64,000 nt of DNA from Blastomussa wellsi. Taxonomy: Eukaryota; Cnidaria; Anthozoa; Scleractinia; Plerogyridae. The notes below the pieces were generated by a model. It saw only the letters and a list, made by a program, of their open reading frames with translations, did no database searches and had not been told where the DNA came from. The first letter of the stretch is position 1. The number at the start of each line of letters is the position of its first letter. The stretch is taken from assembly GCA_947652115.1 (NCBI GenBank), contig OX393567.1, positions 3,487,938 to 3,551,937 of the forward strand, given 5' to 3'. The translations under genes were made by a program, and so were the position numbers. Positions 21,188 to 35,331 of this stretch are shown piece after piece.

Positions 21188-24100
21188 ATATTTGGCTTGA
21201 ACTTGACTGTGGCGAAAGACAAAGGAGGGAGGGAGCTAATCGTACACAAGACTCTTGGTAGTTGAAACAGGGTAACAAAAGCCTGGAAGATAAAGATCAC
21301 GAGAATTGAATAAATATTCTGATAAATCAATAGTATAGTAGTATCAATAGTATTGTACCGAAACGTGAACGGGCTGAGCTGCGGCCGGTCTTCTGCGACA
21401 ACTGGATGGTTGACCAACGAACAAGAAGCTTCGAAGGAAAAAAATGGCCGACAAAACAAATCTAACCGAAAATAATGAAATTACACAAAACGAGAACAAG
21501 GTACAACGGACCCTGAACCAAAAAAATTGCAGGGCCTCCGGCCATACTCTGGTTAGGTCAAATGAGCGATGATCTGAGTCAAATGTGTTTTGATCTCAGA
21601 CAATGGCCAAGACTTGTGGGATGGGCAGTTTGACTGGCTTTAAACAATTTAACGGAGGCTTAAGAATCCCTGAATTTGAATTATTTTCAAGGTCTAGATT
21701 CTTGCGAAACATTAATCCCACCTAATGAAATTTGAAGTTTGCTGTTTTTAACCCATTTTAACTGTTCTAACAGAGTACGCATTCTCAGTCACAACCCCTA
21801 ATTTGCAAACTAAACACACCGACTTTTTATGCTAATATCCCAAGGGATTACAGAGGTGGCCTAGCGGTCATCGTGGCGCGCAACGAGGACAAAAACGTCA
21901 CCAGAGGTCGAGGGTTCCAGTCTCGCTCATAGGGATTATTCTACAACTGGCTTGGGGGCCGAATAATTTCTCCCCGGAGTGGAGATTTGGATCTAAGACT
22001 AAGGAATTACTCTCGATCAGGCTTGGGGGCCGGGTAATTCCTCCCCGGAATCCGATTTTTATTTTTTAAAAACGTTTTTGGGTAATTTTGGGCGTTATTT
22101 CCTTTTTTTTTTTTTGCACTGCCTTAATTGGAAAGATATCTACATTTTTTCAAAATTAGGCGGATTTTACATTTGCTTTTCTTCATTTTGGTAGCGAATA
22201 CCTCTGTTTGGTAAAATAAAGATACACTTAATTCGAAAGAAATGCATTTTGTGGAATTTGCAGAAGAATCTGATGACCAAATAGAAGTTCTCTCGTTTCT
22301 TTCTTCCAGGAGCTTGAGACCATGCATGGATTTAGGACGCATTCAGGTAAGCTCTCGCGCTCGAATTGTCTGTATTTATTAGATGCCATTTCATGACTCT
22401 TGCATAAAGAAAAAATTAAGTCTGCTCAACTGGCGGGAATGTTTTGATTGAGCGGCAGAGCATGCAACTCCCTCAAGTTCCAACTTTTTGACCCAGCATG
22501 TCATTCCGGAAACGAAACACTATTTCATTTATGAAATAGCTCTTTGTTGCCATTGTTAGCAAGTCTCGATCTCCAGATAACGATCGATTTGAAATTCGAC
22601 AACGCCCGCTAAACTGAAATTGATCTCTAGAATTATTTATTCTGCCTTCTAAAGGAAATTAAGTCCAATGAAGGTGAAAGTCTAACGATTTGATAGTTAT
22701 GGGTCGGCTATTATGTTGCCTTAGCAAAGGTCGAACTGGTTGACTCCAATGCACTCCGACTCGTTCCGTCGTGCGAGGCAAGAAAATGAAGTGCTTGCTT
22801 TAGAAGGCAAAGGGCCTTTGGTCACATCAAATACGACTAGTAACCAGACTTATTGCATGATTTGAAAGACGTCTTATCGATATTTGGCTTGAACTTGACT
22901 GTGGCGAAAGACAAAGGGGGGAGGGAGCTAATCGTACACAAGACTCTTGGTAATTGAAACAGGGTAACAAAAGCCTGGAAGATAAAGATCACGAGAATTG
23001 AATAAATATTCTGATAAATCAATAGTATAGTAGTATCAATAGTATTGTACCGAAACGTGAACGGGCTGAGCTGCGGCCGGTCTTCTGCGACAACTGGATG
23101 GTTGACCAACGAACAAGAAGCTTCCAAGGAAAAAAATGGCCGACAAAACAACACTAACCGAAAATAACCAAATCACACAAAACGAGAACAAGGTACAAAG
23201 GACCCTGAACCAAAAAAATTGCAGGGCCTCCGGCCATACTCTGGTTAGGTCAATGAGCGATGATCTGAGTCAAATGTGTTTTGATCTCAGACAATGGCCA
23301 AGACTTGTGGGATGTGCAGTTTGACTGGCCTTAAACAATTTAACGGAGGCTTAAGAATCCCTGAATTTGAATTGTTTTCAAGGTCTAGATTCTTGCGAAA
23401 CATTAATCCCACCTAATGAAATTTGAAGTTTGCTGTTTTTAACCCATTTTAACTGTTCTAACAGAGTACGCATTCTCAGTCACAACCCCTAATTTGCAAA
23501 CTAAACACACCGACTTTTTATGCTAATATCCCAAGGGATTACAGAGGTGGCCTAGCGGTCATCGTGGCGCGCAACGAGGACAAAAACGTCACCAGAGGTC
23601 GAGGGTTCGAGTCTCGCTCATAGGGATTATTCTACAACTGGCTTGGGGGCCGAATAATTCCTCCCGGAGTGGAGATTTGGATCTAAGACTAAGGAATTAC
23701 TCTCGATCAGGCTTGGGGGCCGGGTAATTCCTCCCCGGAATCCGATTTTTATTTTTTAAAAACGTTTTTGGGTAATTTTGGGCGTTATTTCCTTTTTTTT
23801 TTGCACTGCCTTAATTGGAAAGATATCTACATTTTTTCAAAATTAGGCGGATTTTACATTTGCTTTTCTTCATTTTGGTAGCGAATACCTCTGTTTGGTA
23901 AAATAAAGATACACTTAATTCGAAAGAAATGCATTTTGTGGAATTTGCAGAAGAATCTGATGACCAAATAGAAGTTCTCTCGTTTCTTTCTTCCAGGAGC
24001 TTGAGACCATGCATGGATTTAGGACGCATTCAGGTAAGCTCTCGCGCTCGAATTGTCTGTATTTATTAGATGCCATTTCATGACTCTTGCATAAAGAAAA

Positions 24101-26296
24101 AATTAAGTCTGCTCAACTGGCGGGAATGTTTTGATTGAGCGGCAGAGCATGCAACTCCCTCAAGTTCCAACTTTTTGACCCAGCATGTCATTCCGGAAAC
24201 GAAACACTATTTCATAATAGCTCTTTGTTGTCATTGTTAGCAAGTCTCGATCTCCAGATAACGATCGATTTGAAATTCGACAACGCCCGCTAAACTGAAA
24301 TTGATCTCTAGAATTATTTATTCTGCCTTCTAAAGGTAATTTGCTGGAGGACATCATTAAGTCCAATGAAGGTGAAAGTCTAACGATTTGATAGTTATGG
24401 GTCGGCTATTATGTTGCCTTAGCAAAGGTCGAACTGGTTGACTCCAATGCACTCCGACTCGTTCCGTCGTGCGAGGCAAGAAAATGAAGTGCATGCTTGC
24501 TTTAGAAGGCAAAGGGCCTTTGGTCACATCAAATACGACTAGTAACCAGACTTATTGCATGATTTGAAAGACGTCTTATCGATATTTGGCTTGAACTTGA
24601 CTGTGGCGAAAGACAAAGGGGGGAGGGAGCTAATCGTACACAAGACTCTTGGTAGTTGAAACAGGGTAACAAAAGCCTGGAAGACAAAGATCACGAGAAT
24701 TGAATAAATATTCTGATAAATCAATAGTATAGTAGTATCAATAGTATTGTACCGAAACGTGAACGGGCTGAGCTGCGGCCGGTCTTCTGCGACAACTGGA
24801 TGGTTGAGAAACGAACAAGAAGCTTCGAAGGAAAAAAATGGCCGACAAAACAACACTAACCGAAAATAACGAAATCACACAAAACGAGAACAAGGTACAA
24901 AGGACCCTGAACCAAAAAATTGCAGGGCCTCCGGCCATACTCTGGTTAGGTCAATGAGCGATGATCTGAGTCAAATGTGTTTTGATCTCGGACAATGGCC
25001 AAGACTTGTGGGATGTACACACGTGCAGTTTGACTGGCCTTAAAAAATTTAACGGAGGCTTAAGAATCCCTGAATTTGAATTGTTTTCAAGGTCTAGATT
25101 CTTGCGAAACATTAATCCCACCTAATGAAATTTGAAGTTTGCTGTTTTTAACCCATTTTAACTGTTCTAACAGAGTACGCATTCTCAGTCACAACCCCTA
25201 ATTTGCAAACTAAACACACCGACTTTTTATGCTAATATCCCAAGGGATTACAGAGGTGGCCTAGCGGTCATCGTGGCGCGCAACGAGGACAAAAACGTCA
25301 CCAGAGGTCGAGGGTTCGAGTCTCGCTCATAGGGATTATTCTACAACTGGCTTGGGGGCCGAATAATTCCTCCCCGGAGTGGAGATTTGGATCTAAGACT
25401 AAGGAATTACTCTCGATCAGGCTTGGGGGCCGGGTAATTCCTCCCCGGAATCCGATTTTTATTTTTTAAAAACGTTTTTGGGTAATTTTGGGCGTTATTT
25501 CCTTTTTTTTTTTTTTGCACTGCCTTAATTGGAAAGATATCTACATTTTTTCAAAATTAGGCGGATTTTACATTTGCTTTTCTTCATTTTGGTAGCGAAT
25601 ACCTCTGTTTGGTAAAATAAAGATACACTTAATTCGAAAGAAATGCATTTTGTGGAATTTGCAGAAGAATCTGATGACCAAATAGAAGTTCTCTCGTTTC
25701 TTTCTTCCAGGAGCTTGAGACCATGCATGGATTTAGGACGCATTCAGGTAAGCTCTCGCGCTCGAATTGTCTGTATTTATTAGATGCCATTTCATGACTC
25801 TTGCATAAAGAAAAAATTAAGTCTGCTCAACTGGCGGGAATGTTTTGATTGAGCGGCAGAGCATGCAACTCCCTCAAGTTCCAACTTTTTGACCCAGCAT
25901 GTCATTCCGGAAACGAAACACTATTTCATTTATGAAATAGCTCTTTGTTGCCATTGTTAGCAAGTCTCGATCTCCAGATAACGATCGATTTGAAATCGAC
26001 AACGCCCGCTAAACTGAAATTGATCTCTAGAATTATTTATTCTGCCTTCTAAAGGAAATTTGCTGGAGGACATCATTAAGTCCAATGAAGGTGAAAGTCT
26101 AACGATTTGATAGTTATGGGTCGGCTATTATGTTGCCTTAGCAAAGGTCGAACTGGTTGACTCCAATGCACTCCGACTCGTTCCGTCGTGCGAGGCAAGA
26201 AAATGAAGTGCTTGCTTTAGAAGGCAAAGGGCCTTTGGTCACATCAAATACGACTAGTAATCAGACTTATTGCATGATTTGAAAGACGTCTTATCG

Positions 26297-27413
26297 ATAT
26301 TTGGCTTGAACTTGACTGTGGCGAAAGACAAAGGGGGGAGGGAGCTAATCGTACACAAGACTCTTGGTAGTTGAAACAGGGTAACAAAAGCCTGGAAGAT
26401 AAAGATCACGAGAATTGAATAAATATTCTGATAAATCAATAGTATAGTAGTATCAATAGTATTGTACCGAAACGTGAACGGGCTGAGCTGCGGCCGGTCT
26501 TCTGCGACAACTGGATGGTTGACCAACGAACAAGAAGCTTCGAAGGAAAAAAATGGCCGACAAAACAACACTAACCGAAAATAATGAAATTACACAAAAC
26601 GAGAACAAGGTACAACGGACCCTGAACCAAAAAAATTGCAGGGCCTCCGGCCATACTCTGGTTAGGTCAATGAGCGATGATCTGAGTCAAATGTGTTTTG
26701 ATCTCGGACAATGGCCAAGACTTGTGGGATGTGCAGTTTGACTGGCTTTAAACAATTTAACGGAGGCTTAAGAATCCCTGAATTTGAATTATTTTCAAGG
26801 TCTAGGTCTCTCGTTTCTTTCTTCCAGGAGCTTGAGACCATGCATGGATTTAGGACGCATTCAGGTAAGCTCTCGCGCTCGAATTGTCTGTATTTATTAG
26901 ATGCCATTTCATGACTCTTGCATAAAGAAAAAATTAAGTCTGCTCAACTGGCGGGAATGTTTTGATTGAGCGGCAGAGCATGCAACTCCCTCAAGTTCCA
27001 ACTTTTTGACCCAGCATGTCATTCCGGAAACGAAACACTATTTCATTTATGAAATAGCTCTTTGTTGCCATTGTTAGCAAGTCTCGATCTCCAGATAACG
27101 ATCGATTTGAAATCGACAACGCCCGCTAAACTGAAATTGATCTCTAGAATTATTTATTCTGCCTTCTAAAGGAAATTTGCTGGAGGACATCATTAAGTCC
27201 AATGAAGGTGAAAGTCTAACGATTTGATAGTTATGGGTCGGCTATTATGTTGCCTTAGCAAAGGTCGAACTGGTTGACTCCAATGCACTCCGACTCGTTC
27301 CGTCGTGCGAGGCAAGAAAATGAAGTGCTTGCTTTAGAAGGCAAAGGGCCTTTGGTCACATCAAATACGACTAGTAACCAGACTTATTGCATGATTTGAA
27401 AGACGTCTTATCG
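26297..27413. repeat. Short monomer 2 (1117 bp)
   Basis: Same deletion junction, near 26805. It lies 6226 bp from short monomer 1 and is followed by a monomer carrying the same private change (AAAGGAGGGAGGG near 27448, as at 21222), so it arose with it by duplication of a four-monomer block. Confidence 0.9.
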
Positions 27414-30400
27414 ATATTTGGCTTGAACTTGACTGTGGCGAAAGACAAAGGAGGGAGGGAGCTAATCGTACACAAGACTCTTGGTAGTTGAAACAGGGTA
27501 ACAAAAGCCTGGAAGATAAAGATCACGAGAATTGAATAAATATTCTGATAAATCAATAGTATAGTAGTATCAATAGTATTGTACCGAAACGTGAACGGGC
27601 TGAGCTGCGGCCGGTCTTCTGCGACAACTGGATGGTTGACCAACGAACAAGAAGCTTCGAAGGAAAAAAATGGCCGACAAAACAAATCTAACCGAAAATA
27701 ATGAAATTACACAAAACGAGAACAAGGTACAACGGACCCTGAACCAAAAAAATTGCAGGGCCTCCGGCCATACTCTGGTTAGGTCAAATGAGCGATGATC
27801 TGAGTCAAATGTGTTTTGATCTCAGACAATGGCCAAGACTTGTGGGATGGGCAGTTTGACTGGCTTTAAACAATTTAACGGAGGCTTAAGAATCCCTGAA
27901 TTTGAATTATTTTCAAGGTCTAGATTCTTGCGAAACATTAATCCCACCTAATGAAATTTGAAGTTTGCTGTTTTTAACCCATTTTAACTGTTCTAACAGA
28001 GTACGCATTCTCAGTCACAACCCCTAATTTGCAAACTAAACACACCGACTTTTTATGCTAATATCCCAAGGGATTACAGAGGTGGCCTAGCGGTCATCGT
28101 GGCGCGCAACGAGGACAAAAACGTCACCAGAGGTCGAGGGTTCCAGTCTCGCTCATAGGGATTATTCTACAACTGGCTTGGGGGCCGAATAATTTCTCCC
28201 CGGAGTGGAGATTTGGATCTAAGACTAAGGAATTACTCTCGATCAGGCTTGGGGGCCGGGTAATTCCTCCCCGGAATCCGATTTTTATTTTTTAAAAACG
28301 TTTTTGGGTAATTTTGGGCGTTATTTCCTTTTTTTTTTGTTGCACTGCCTTAATTGGAAAGATATCTACATTTTTTCAAAATTAGGCGGATTTTACATTT
28401 GCTTTTCTTCATTTTGGTAGCGAATACCTCTGTTTGGTAAAATAAAGATACACTTAATTCGAAAGAAATGCATTTTGTGGAATTTGCAGAAGAATCTGAT
28501 GACCAAATAGAAGTTCTCTCGTTTCTTTCTTCCAGGAGCTTGAGACCATGCATGGATTTAGGACGCATTCAGGTAAGCTCTCGCGCTCGAATTGTCTGTA
28601 TTTATTAGATGCCATTTCATGACTCTTGCATAAAGAAAAAATTAAGTCTGCTCAACTGGCGGGAATGTTTTGATTGAGCGGCAGAGCATGCAACTCCCTC
28701 AAGTTCCAACTTTTTGACCCAGCATGTCATTCCGGAAACGAAACACTATTTCATTTATGAAATAGCTCTTTGTTGCCATTGTTAGCAAGTCTCGATCTCC
28801 AGATAACGATCGATTTGAAATTCGACAACGCCCGCTAAACTGAAATTGATCTCTAGAATTATTTATTCTGCCTTCTAAAGGAAATTAAGTCCAATGAAGG
28901 TGAAAGTCTAACGATTTGATAGTTATGGGTCGGCTATTATGTTGCCTTAGCAAAGGTCGAACTGGTTGACTCCAATGCACTCCGACTCGTTCCGTCGTGC
29001 GAGGCAAGAAAATGAAGTGCTTGCTTTAGAAGGCAAAGGGCCTTTGGTCACATCAAATACGACTAGTAACCAGACTTATTGCATGATTTGAAAGACGTCT
29101 TATCGATATTTGGCTTGAACTTGACTGTGGCGAAAGACAAAGGGGGGAGGGAGCTAATCGTACACAAGACTCTTGGTAATTGAAACAGGGTAACAAAAGC
29201 CTGGAAGATAAAGATCACGAGAATTGAATAAATATTCTGATAAATCAATAGTATAGTAGTATCAATAGTATTGTACCGAAACGTGAACGGGCTGAGCTGC
29301 GGCCGGTCTTCTGCGACAACTGGATGGTTGACCAACGAACAAGAAGCTTCCAAGGAAAAAAATGGCCGACAAAACAACACTAACCGAAAATAACCAAATC
29401 ACACAAAACGAGAACAAGGTACAAAGGACCCTGAACCAAAAAAATTGCAGGGCCTCCGGCCATACTCTGGTTAGGTCAATGAGCGATGATCTGAGTCAAA
29501 TGTGTTTTGATCTCAGACAATGGCCAAGACTTGTGGGATGTGCAGTTTGACTGGCCTTAAACAATTTAACGGAGGCTTAAGAATCCCTGAATTTGAATTG
29601 TTTTCAAGGTCTAGATTCTTGCGAAACATTAATCCCACCTAATGAAATTTGAAGTTTGCTGTTTTTAACCCATTTTAACTGTTCTAACAGAGTACGCATT
29701 CTCAGTCACAACCCCTAATTTGCAAACTAAACACACCGACTTTTTATGCTAATATCCCAAGGGATTACAGAGGTGGCCTAGCGGTCATCGTGGCGCGCAA
29801 CGAGGACAAAAACGTCACCAGAGGTCGAGGGTTCGAGTCTCGCTCATAGGGATTATTCTACAACTGGCTTGGGGGCCGAATAATTCCTCCCCGGAGTGGA
29901 GATTTGGATCTAAGACTAAGGAATTACTCTCGATCAGGCTTGGGGGCCGGGTAATTCCTCCCCGGAATCCGATTTTTATTTTTTAAAAACGTTTTTGGGT
30001 AATTTTGGGCGTTATTTCCTTTTTTTTTTGCACTGCCTTAATTGGAAAGATATCTACATTTTTTCAAAATTAGGCGGATTTTACATTTGCTTTTCTTCAT
30101 TTTGGTAGCGAATACCTCTGTTTGGTAAAATAAAGATACACTTAATTCGAAAGAAATGCATTTTGTGGAATTTGCAGAAGAATCTGATGACCAAATAGAA
30201 GTTCTCTCGTTTCTTTCTTCCAGGAGCTTGAGACCATGCATGGATTTAGGACGCATTCAGGTAAGCTCTCGCGCTCGAATTGTCTGTATTTATTAGATGC
30301 CATTTCATGACTCTTGCATAAAGAAAAAATTAAGTCTGCTCAACTGGCGGGAATGTTTTGATTGAGCGGCAGAGCATGCAACTCCCTCAAGTTCCAACTT

Positions 30401-33400
30401 TTTGACCCAGCATGTCATTCCGGAAACGAAACACTATTTCATTTATGAAATAGCTCTTTGTTGCCATTGTTAGCAAGTCTCGATCTCCAGATAACGATCG
30501 ATTTGAAATCGACAACGCCCGCTAAACTGAAATTGATCTCTAGAATTATTTATTCTGCCTTCTGAAGGAAATTTGCTGGAGGACATCATTAAGTCCAATG
30601 AAGGTGAAAGTCTAACGATTTGATAGTTATGGGTCGGCTATTATGTTGCCTTAGCAAAGGTCGAACTGGTTGACTCCAATGCACTCCGACTCGTTCCGTC
30701 GTGCGAGGCAAGAAAATGAAGTGCTTGCTTTAGAAGGCAAAGGGCCTTTGGTCACATCAAATACGACTAGTAACCAGACTTATTGCATGATTTGAAAGAC
30801 GTCTTATCGATATTTGGCTTGAACTTGACTGTGGCGAAAGACAAAGGGGGGAGGGAGCTAATCGTACACAAGACTCTTGGTAGTTGAAACAGGGTAACAA
30901 AAGCCTGGAAGACAAAGATCACGAGAATTGAATAAATATTCTGATAAATCAATAGTATAGTAGTATCAATAGTATTGTACCGAAACGTGAACGGGCTGAG
31001 CTGCGGCCGGTCTTCTGCGACAACTGGATGGTTGACCAACGAACAAGAAGCTTCCAAGGAAAAAAATGGCCGACAAAACAACACTAACCGAAAATAACGA
31101 AATCACACAAAACGAGAACAAGGTACAAAGGACCCTGAACCAAAAAATTGCAGGGCCTCCGGCCATACTCTGGTTAGGTCAATGAGCGATGATCTGAGTC
31201 AAATGTGTTTTGATCTCGGACAATGGCCAAGACTTGTGGGATGTGCAGTTTGACTGGCCTTAAAAAATTTAACGGAGGCTTAAGAATCCCTGAATTTGAA
31301 TTGTTTTCAAGGTCTAGATTCTTGCGAAACATTAATCCCACCTAATGAAATTTGAAGTTTGCTGTTTTTAACCCATTTTAACTGTTCTAACAGAGTACGC
31401 ATTCTCAGTCACAACCCCTAATTTGCAAACTAAACACACCGACTTTTTATGCTAATATCCCAAGGGATTACAGAGGTGGCCTAGCGGTCATCGTGGCGCG
31501 CAACGAGGACAGAAACGTCACCAGAGGTCGAGGGTTCGAGTCTCGCTCATAGGGATTATTCTACAACTGGCTTGGGGGCCGAATAATTCCTCCCCGGAGT
31601 GGAGATTTGGATCTAAGACTAAGGAATTACTCTCGATCAGGCTTGGGGGCCGGGTAATTCCTCCCCGGAATCCGATTTTTATTTTTTAAAAACTTTTTTG
31701 GGTAATTTTGGGCGTTATTTCCTTTTTTTTTGCACTGCCTTAATAGGAATGATATCTACATTTTTTCAAAATTAGGCGGATTTTACATTTGCTTTTCTTC
31801 ATTTTGGTAGCGAATACCTCTGTTTGGTAAAATAAAGATACACTTAATTCGAAAGAAATGCATTTTGTGGAATTTGCAGAAGAATCTGATGACCAAATAG
31901 AAGTTCTCTCGTTTCTTTCTTCCAGGAGCTTGAGACCATGCATGGATTTAGGACGCATTCAGGTAAGCTCTCGCGCTCGAATTGTCTGTATTTATTAGAT
32001 GCCATTTCATGACTCTTGCATAAAGAAAAAATTAAGTCTGCTCAACTGGCGGGAATGTTTTGATTGAGCGGCAGAGCATGCAACTCCCTCAAGTTCCAAC
32101 TTTTTGACCCAGCATGTCATTCCGGAAACGAAACACTATTTCATAATAGCTCTTTGTTGCCATTGTTAGCAAGTCTCGATCTCCAGATAACGATCGATTT
32201 GAAATTCGACAACGCCCGCTAAACTGAAATTGATCTCTAGAATTATTTATTCTGCCTTCTAAAGGTAATTTGCTGGAGGACATCATTAAGTCCAATGAAG
32301 GTGAAAGTCTAACGATTTGATAGTTATGGGTCGGCTATTATGTTGCCTTAGCAAAGGTCGAACTGGTTGACTCCAATGCACTCCGACTCGTTCCGTCGTG
32401 CGAGGCAAGAAAATGAAGTGCATGCTTGCTTTAGAAGGCAAAGGGCCTTTGGTCACATCAAATACGACTAGTAACCAGACTTATTGCATGATTTGAAAGA
32501 CGTCTTATCGATATTTGGCTTGAACTTGACTGTGGCGAAAGACAAAGGGGGGAGGGAGCTAATCGTACACAAGACTCTTGGTAGTTGAAACAGGGTAACA
32601 AAAGCCTGGAAGACAAAGATCACGAGAATTGAATAAATATTCTGATAAATCAATAGTATAGTAGTATCAATAGTATTGTACCGAAACGTGAACGGGCTGA
32701 GCTGCGGCCGGTCTTCTGCGACAACTGGATGGTTGACCAACGAACAAGAAGCTTCGAAGGAAAAAAATGGCCGACAAAACAACACTAACCGAAAATAACG
32801 AAATCACACAAAACGAGAACAAGGTACAAAGGACCCTGAACCAAAAAATTGCAGGGCCTCCGGCCATACTCTGGTTAGGTCAATGAGCGATGATCTGAGT
32901 CAAATGTGTTTTGATCTCGGACAATGGCCAAGACTTGTGGGATGTACACACGTGCAGTTTGACTGGCCTTAAAAAATTTAACGGAGGCTTAAGAATCCCT
33001 GAATTTGAATTGTTTTCAAGGTCTAGATTCTTGCGAAACATTAATCCCACCTAATGAAATTTGAAGTTTGCTGTTTTTAACCCATTTTAACTGTTCTAAC
33101 AGAGTACGCATTCTCAGTCACAACCCCTAATTTGCAAACTAAACACACCGACTTTTTATGCTAATATCCCAAGGGATTACAGAGGTGGCCTAGCGGTCAT
33201 CGTGGCGCGCAACGAGGACAGAAACGTCACCAGAGGTCGAGGGTTCGAGTCTCGCTCATAGGGATTATTCTACAGCTGGCTTGGGGGCCGAATAATTCCT
33301 CCCGGAGTGGAGATTTGGATCTAAGACTAAGGAATTACTCTCGATCAGGCTTGGGGGCCGGGTAATTCCTCCCCGGAATCCGATTTTTATATTTTAAAAA

Positions 33401-34214
33401 CTTTTTTGGGTAATTTTGGGCGTTATTTCCTTTTTTTTTGCACTGCCTTAATTGGAAAGATATCTACATTTTTTCAAAATTAGGCGGATTTTACATTTGC
33501 TTTTCTTCATTTTGGTAGCGAATACCTCTGTTTGGTAAAATAAAGATACACTTAATTCGAAAGAAATGCATTTTGTGGAATTTGCAGAAGAATCTGATGA
33601 CCAAATAGAAGTTCTCTCGTTTCTTTCTTCCAGGAGCTTGAGACCATGCATGGATTTAGGACGCATTCAGGTAAGCTCTCGCGCTCGAATTGTCTGTATT
33701 TATTAGATGCCATTTCATGACTCTTGCATAAAGAAAAAATTAAGTCTGCTCAACTGGCGGGAATGTTTTGATTGAGCGGCAGAGCATGCAACTCCCTCAA
33801 GTTCCAACTTTTTGACCCAGCATGTCATTCCGGAAACGAAACACTATTTCATAATAGCTCTTTGTTGCCATTGTTAGCAAGTCTCGATCTCCAGATAACG
33901 ATCGATTTGAAATTCGACAACGCCCGCTAAACTGAAATTGATCTCTAGAATTATTTATTCTGCCTTCTAAAGGAAATTTGCTGGAGGACATCATTAAGTC
34001 CAATGAAGGTGAAAGTCTAACGATTTGATAGTTATGGGTCGGCTATTATGTTGCCTTAGCAAAGGTCGAACTGGTTGACTCCAATGCACTCCGACTCGTT
34101 CCGTCGTGCGAGGCAAGAAAATGAAGTGCTTGCTTTAGAAGGCAAAGGGCCTTTGGTCACATCAAATACGACTAGTAACCAGACTTATTGCATGATTTGA
34201 AAGACGTCTTATCG

Positions 34215-35331
34215 ATATTTGGCTTGAACTTGACTGTGGCGAAAGACAAAGGGGGGAGGGAGCTAATCGTCCACAAGACTCTTGGTAGTTGAAACAGGGT
34301 AACAAAAGCCTGAAAGATAAAGATCACGAGAATTGAATAAATATTCTGATAAATCAATAGTATAGTAGTATCAATAGTATTGTACCGAAACGTGAACGGG
34401 CTGAGCTGCGGCCGGTCTTCTGCGACAACTGGATGGTTGACCAACGAACAAGAAGCTTCCAAGGAAAAAAATGGCCGACAAAACAACACTAACCGAAAAT
34501 AATGAAATTACACAAAACGAGAACAAGGTACAACGGACCCTGAACCAAAAAAATTGCAGGGCCTCCGGCCATACTCTGGTTAGGTCAATGAGCGATGATC
34601 TGAGTCAAATGTGTTTTGATCTCGGACAATGGCCAAGACTTGTGGGATGTGCAGTTTGACTGGCTTTAAACAATTTAACGGAGGCTTAAGAATCCCTGAA
34701 TTTGAATTATTTTCAAGGTCTAGGTCTCTCGTTTCTTTCTTCCAGGAGCTTGAGACCATGCATGGATTTAGGACGCATTCAGGTAAGCTCTCGCGCTCGA
34801 ATTGTCTGTATTTATTAGATGCCATTTCATGACTCTTGCATAAAGAAAAAATTAAGTCTGCTCAACTGGCGGGAATGTTTTGATTGAGCGGCAGAGCATG
34901 CAACTCCCTCAAGTTCCAACTTTTTGACCCAGCATGTCATTCCGGAAACGAAACACTATTTCATTTATGAAATAGCTCTTTGTTGCCATTGTTAGCAAGT
35001 CTCGATCTCCAGATAACGATCGATTTGAAATCGACAACGCCCGCTAAACTGAAATTGATCTCTAGAATTATTTATTCTGCCTTCTAAAGGTAATTTGCTG
35101 GAGGACATCATTAAGTCCAATGAAGGTGAAAGTCTAACGATTTGATAGTTATGGGTCGGCTATTATGTTGCCTTAGCAAAGGTCGAACTGGTTGACTCCA
35201 ATGCACTCCGACTCGTTCCGTCGTGCGAGGCAAGAAAATGAAGTGCTTGCTTTAGAAGGCAAAGGGCCTTTGGTCACATCAAATACGACTAGTAACCAGA
35301 CTTATTGCATGATTTGAAAGACGTCTTATCG
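34215..35331. repeat. Short monomer 3 (1117 bp)
   Basis: Same deletion junction, near 34725. It is followed by a long monomer with the GTACACACGTGC insertion (35764). This short-plus-long pair repeats once more immediately downstream. Confidence 0.9.

Larger units (their letters stand above)
20071..32510. repeat. Higher-order repeat: two 6.2-kb blocks of four monomers
   Basis: Block 20071-26296 has steps of 1117, 1692, 1702 and 1715 bp. Block 26297-32510 has 1117, 1692, 1704 and 1701 bp. Corresponding monomers share private variants: the altered B box at 21844 and 28070, the 17-bp deletion near 22657 and 28884, and TTCCAAGG near 23123 and 29349. This is the signature of a recent multi-monomer duplication. 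Confidence 0.85.
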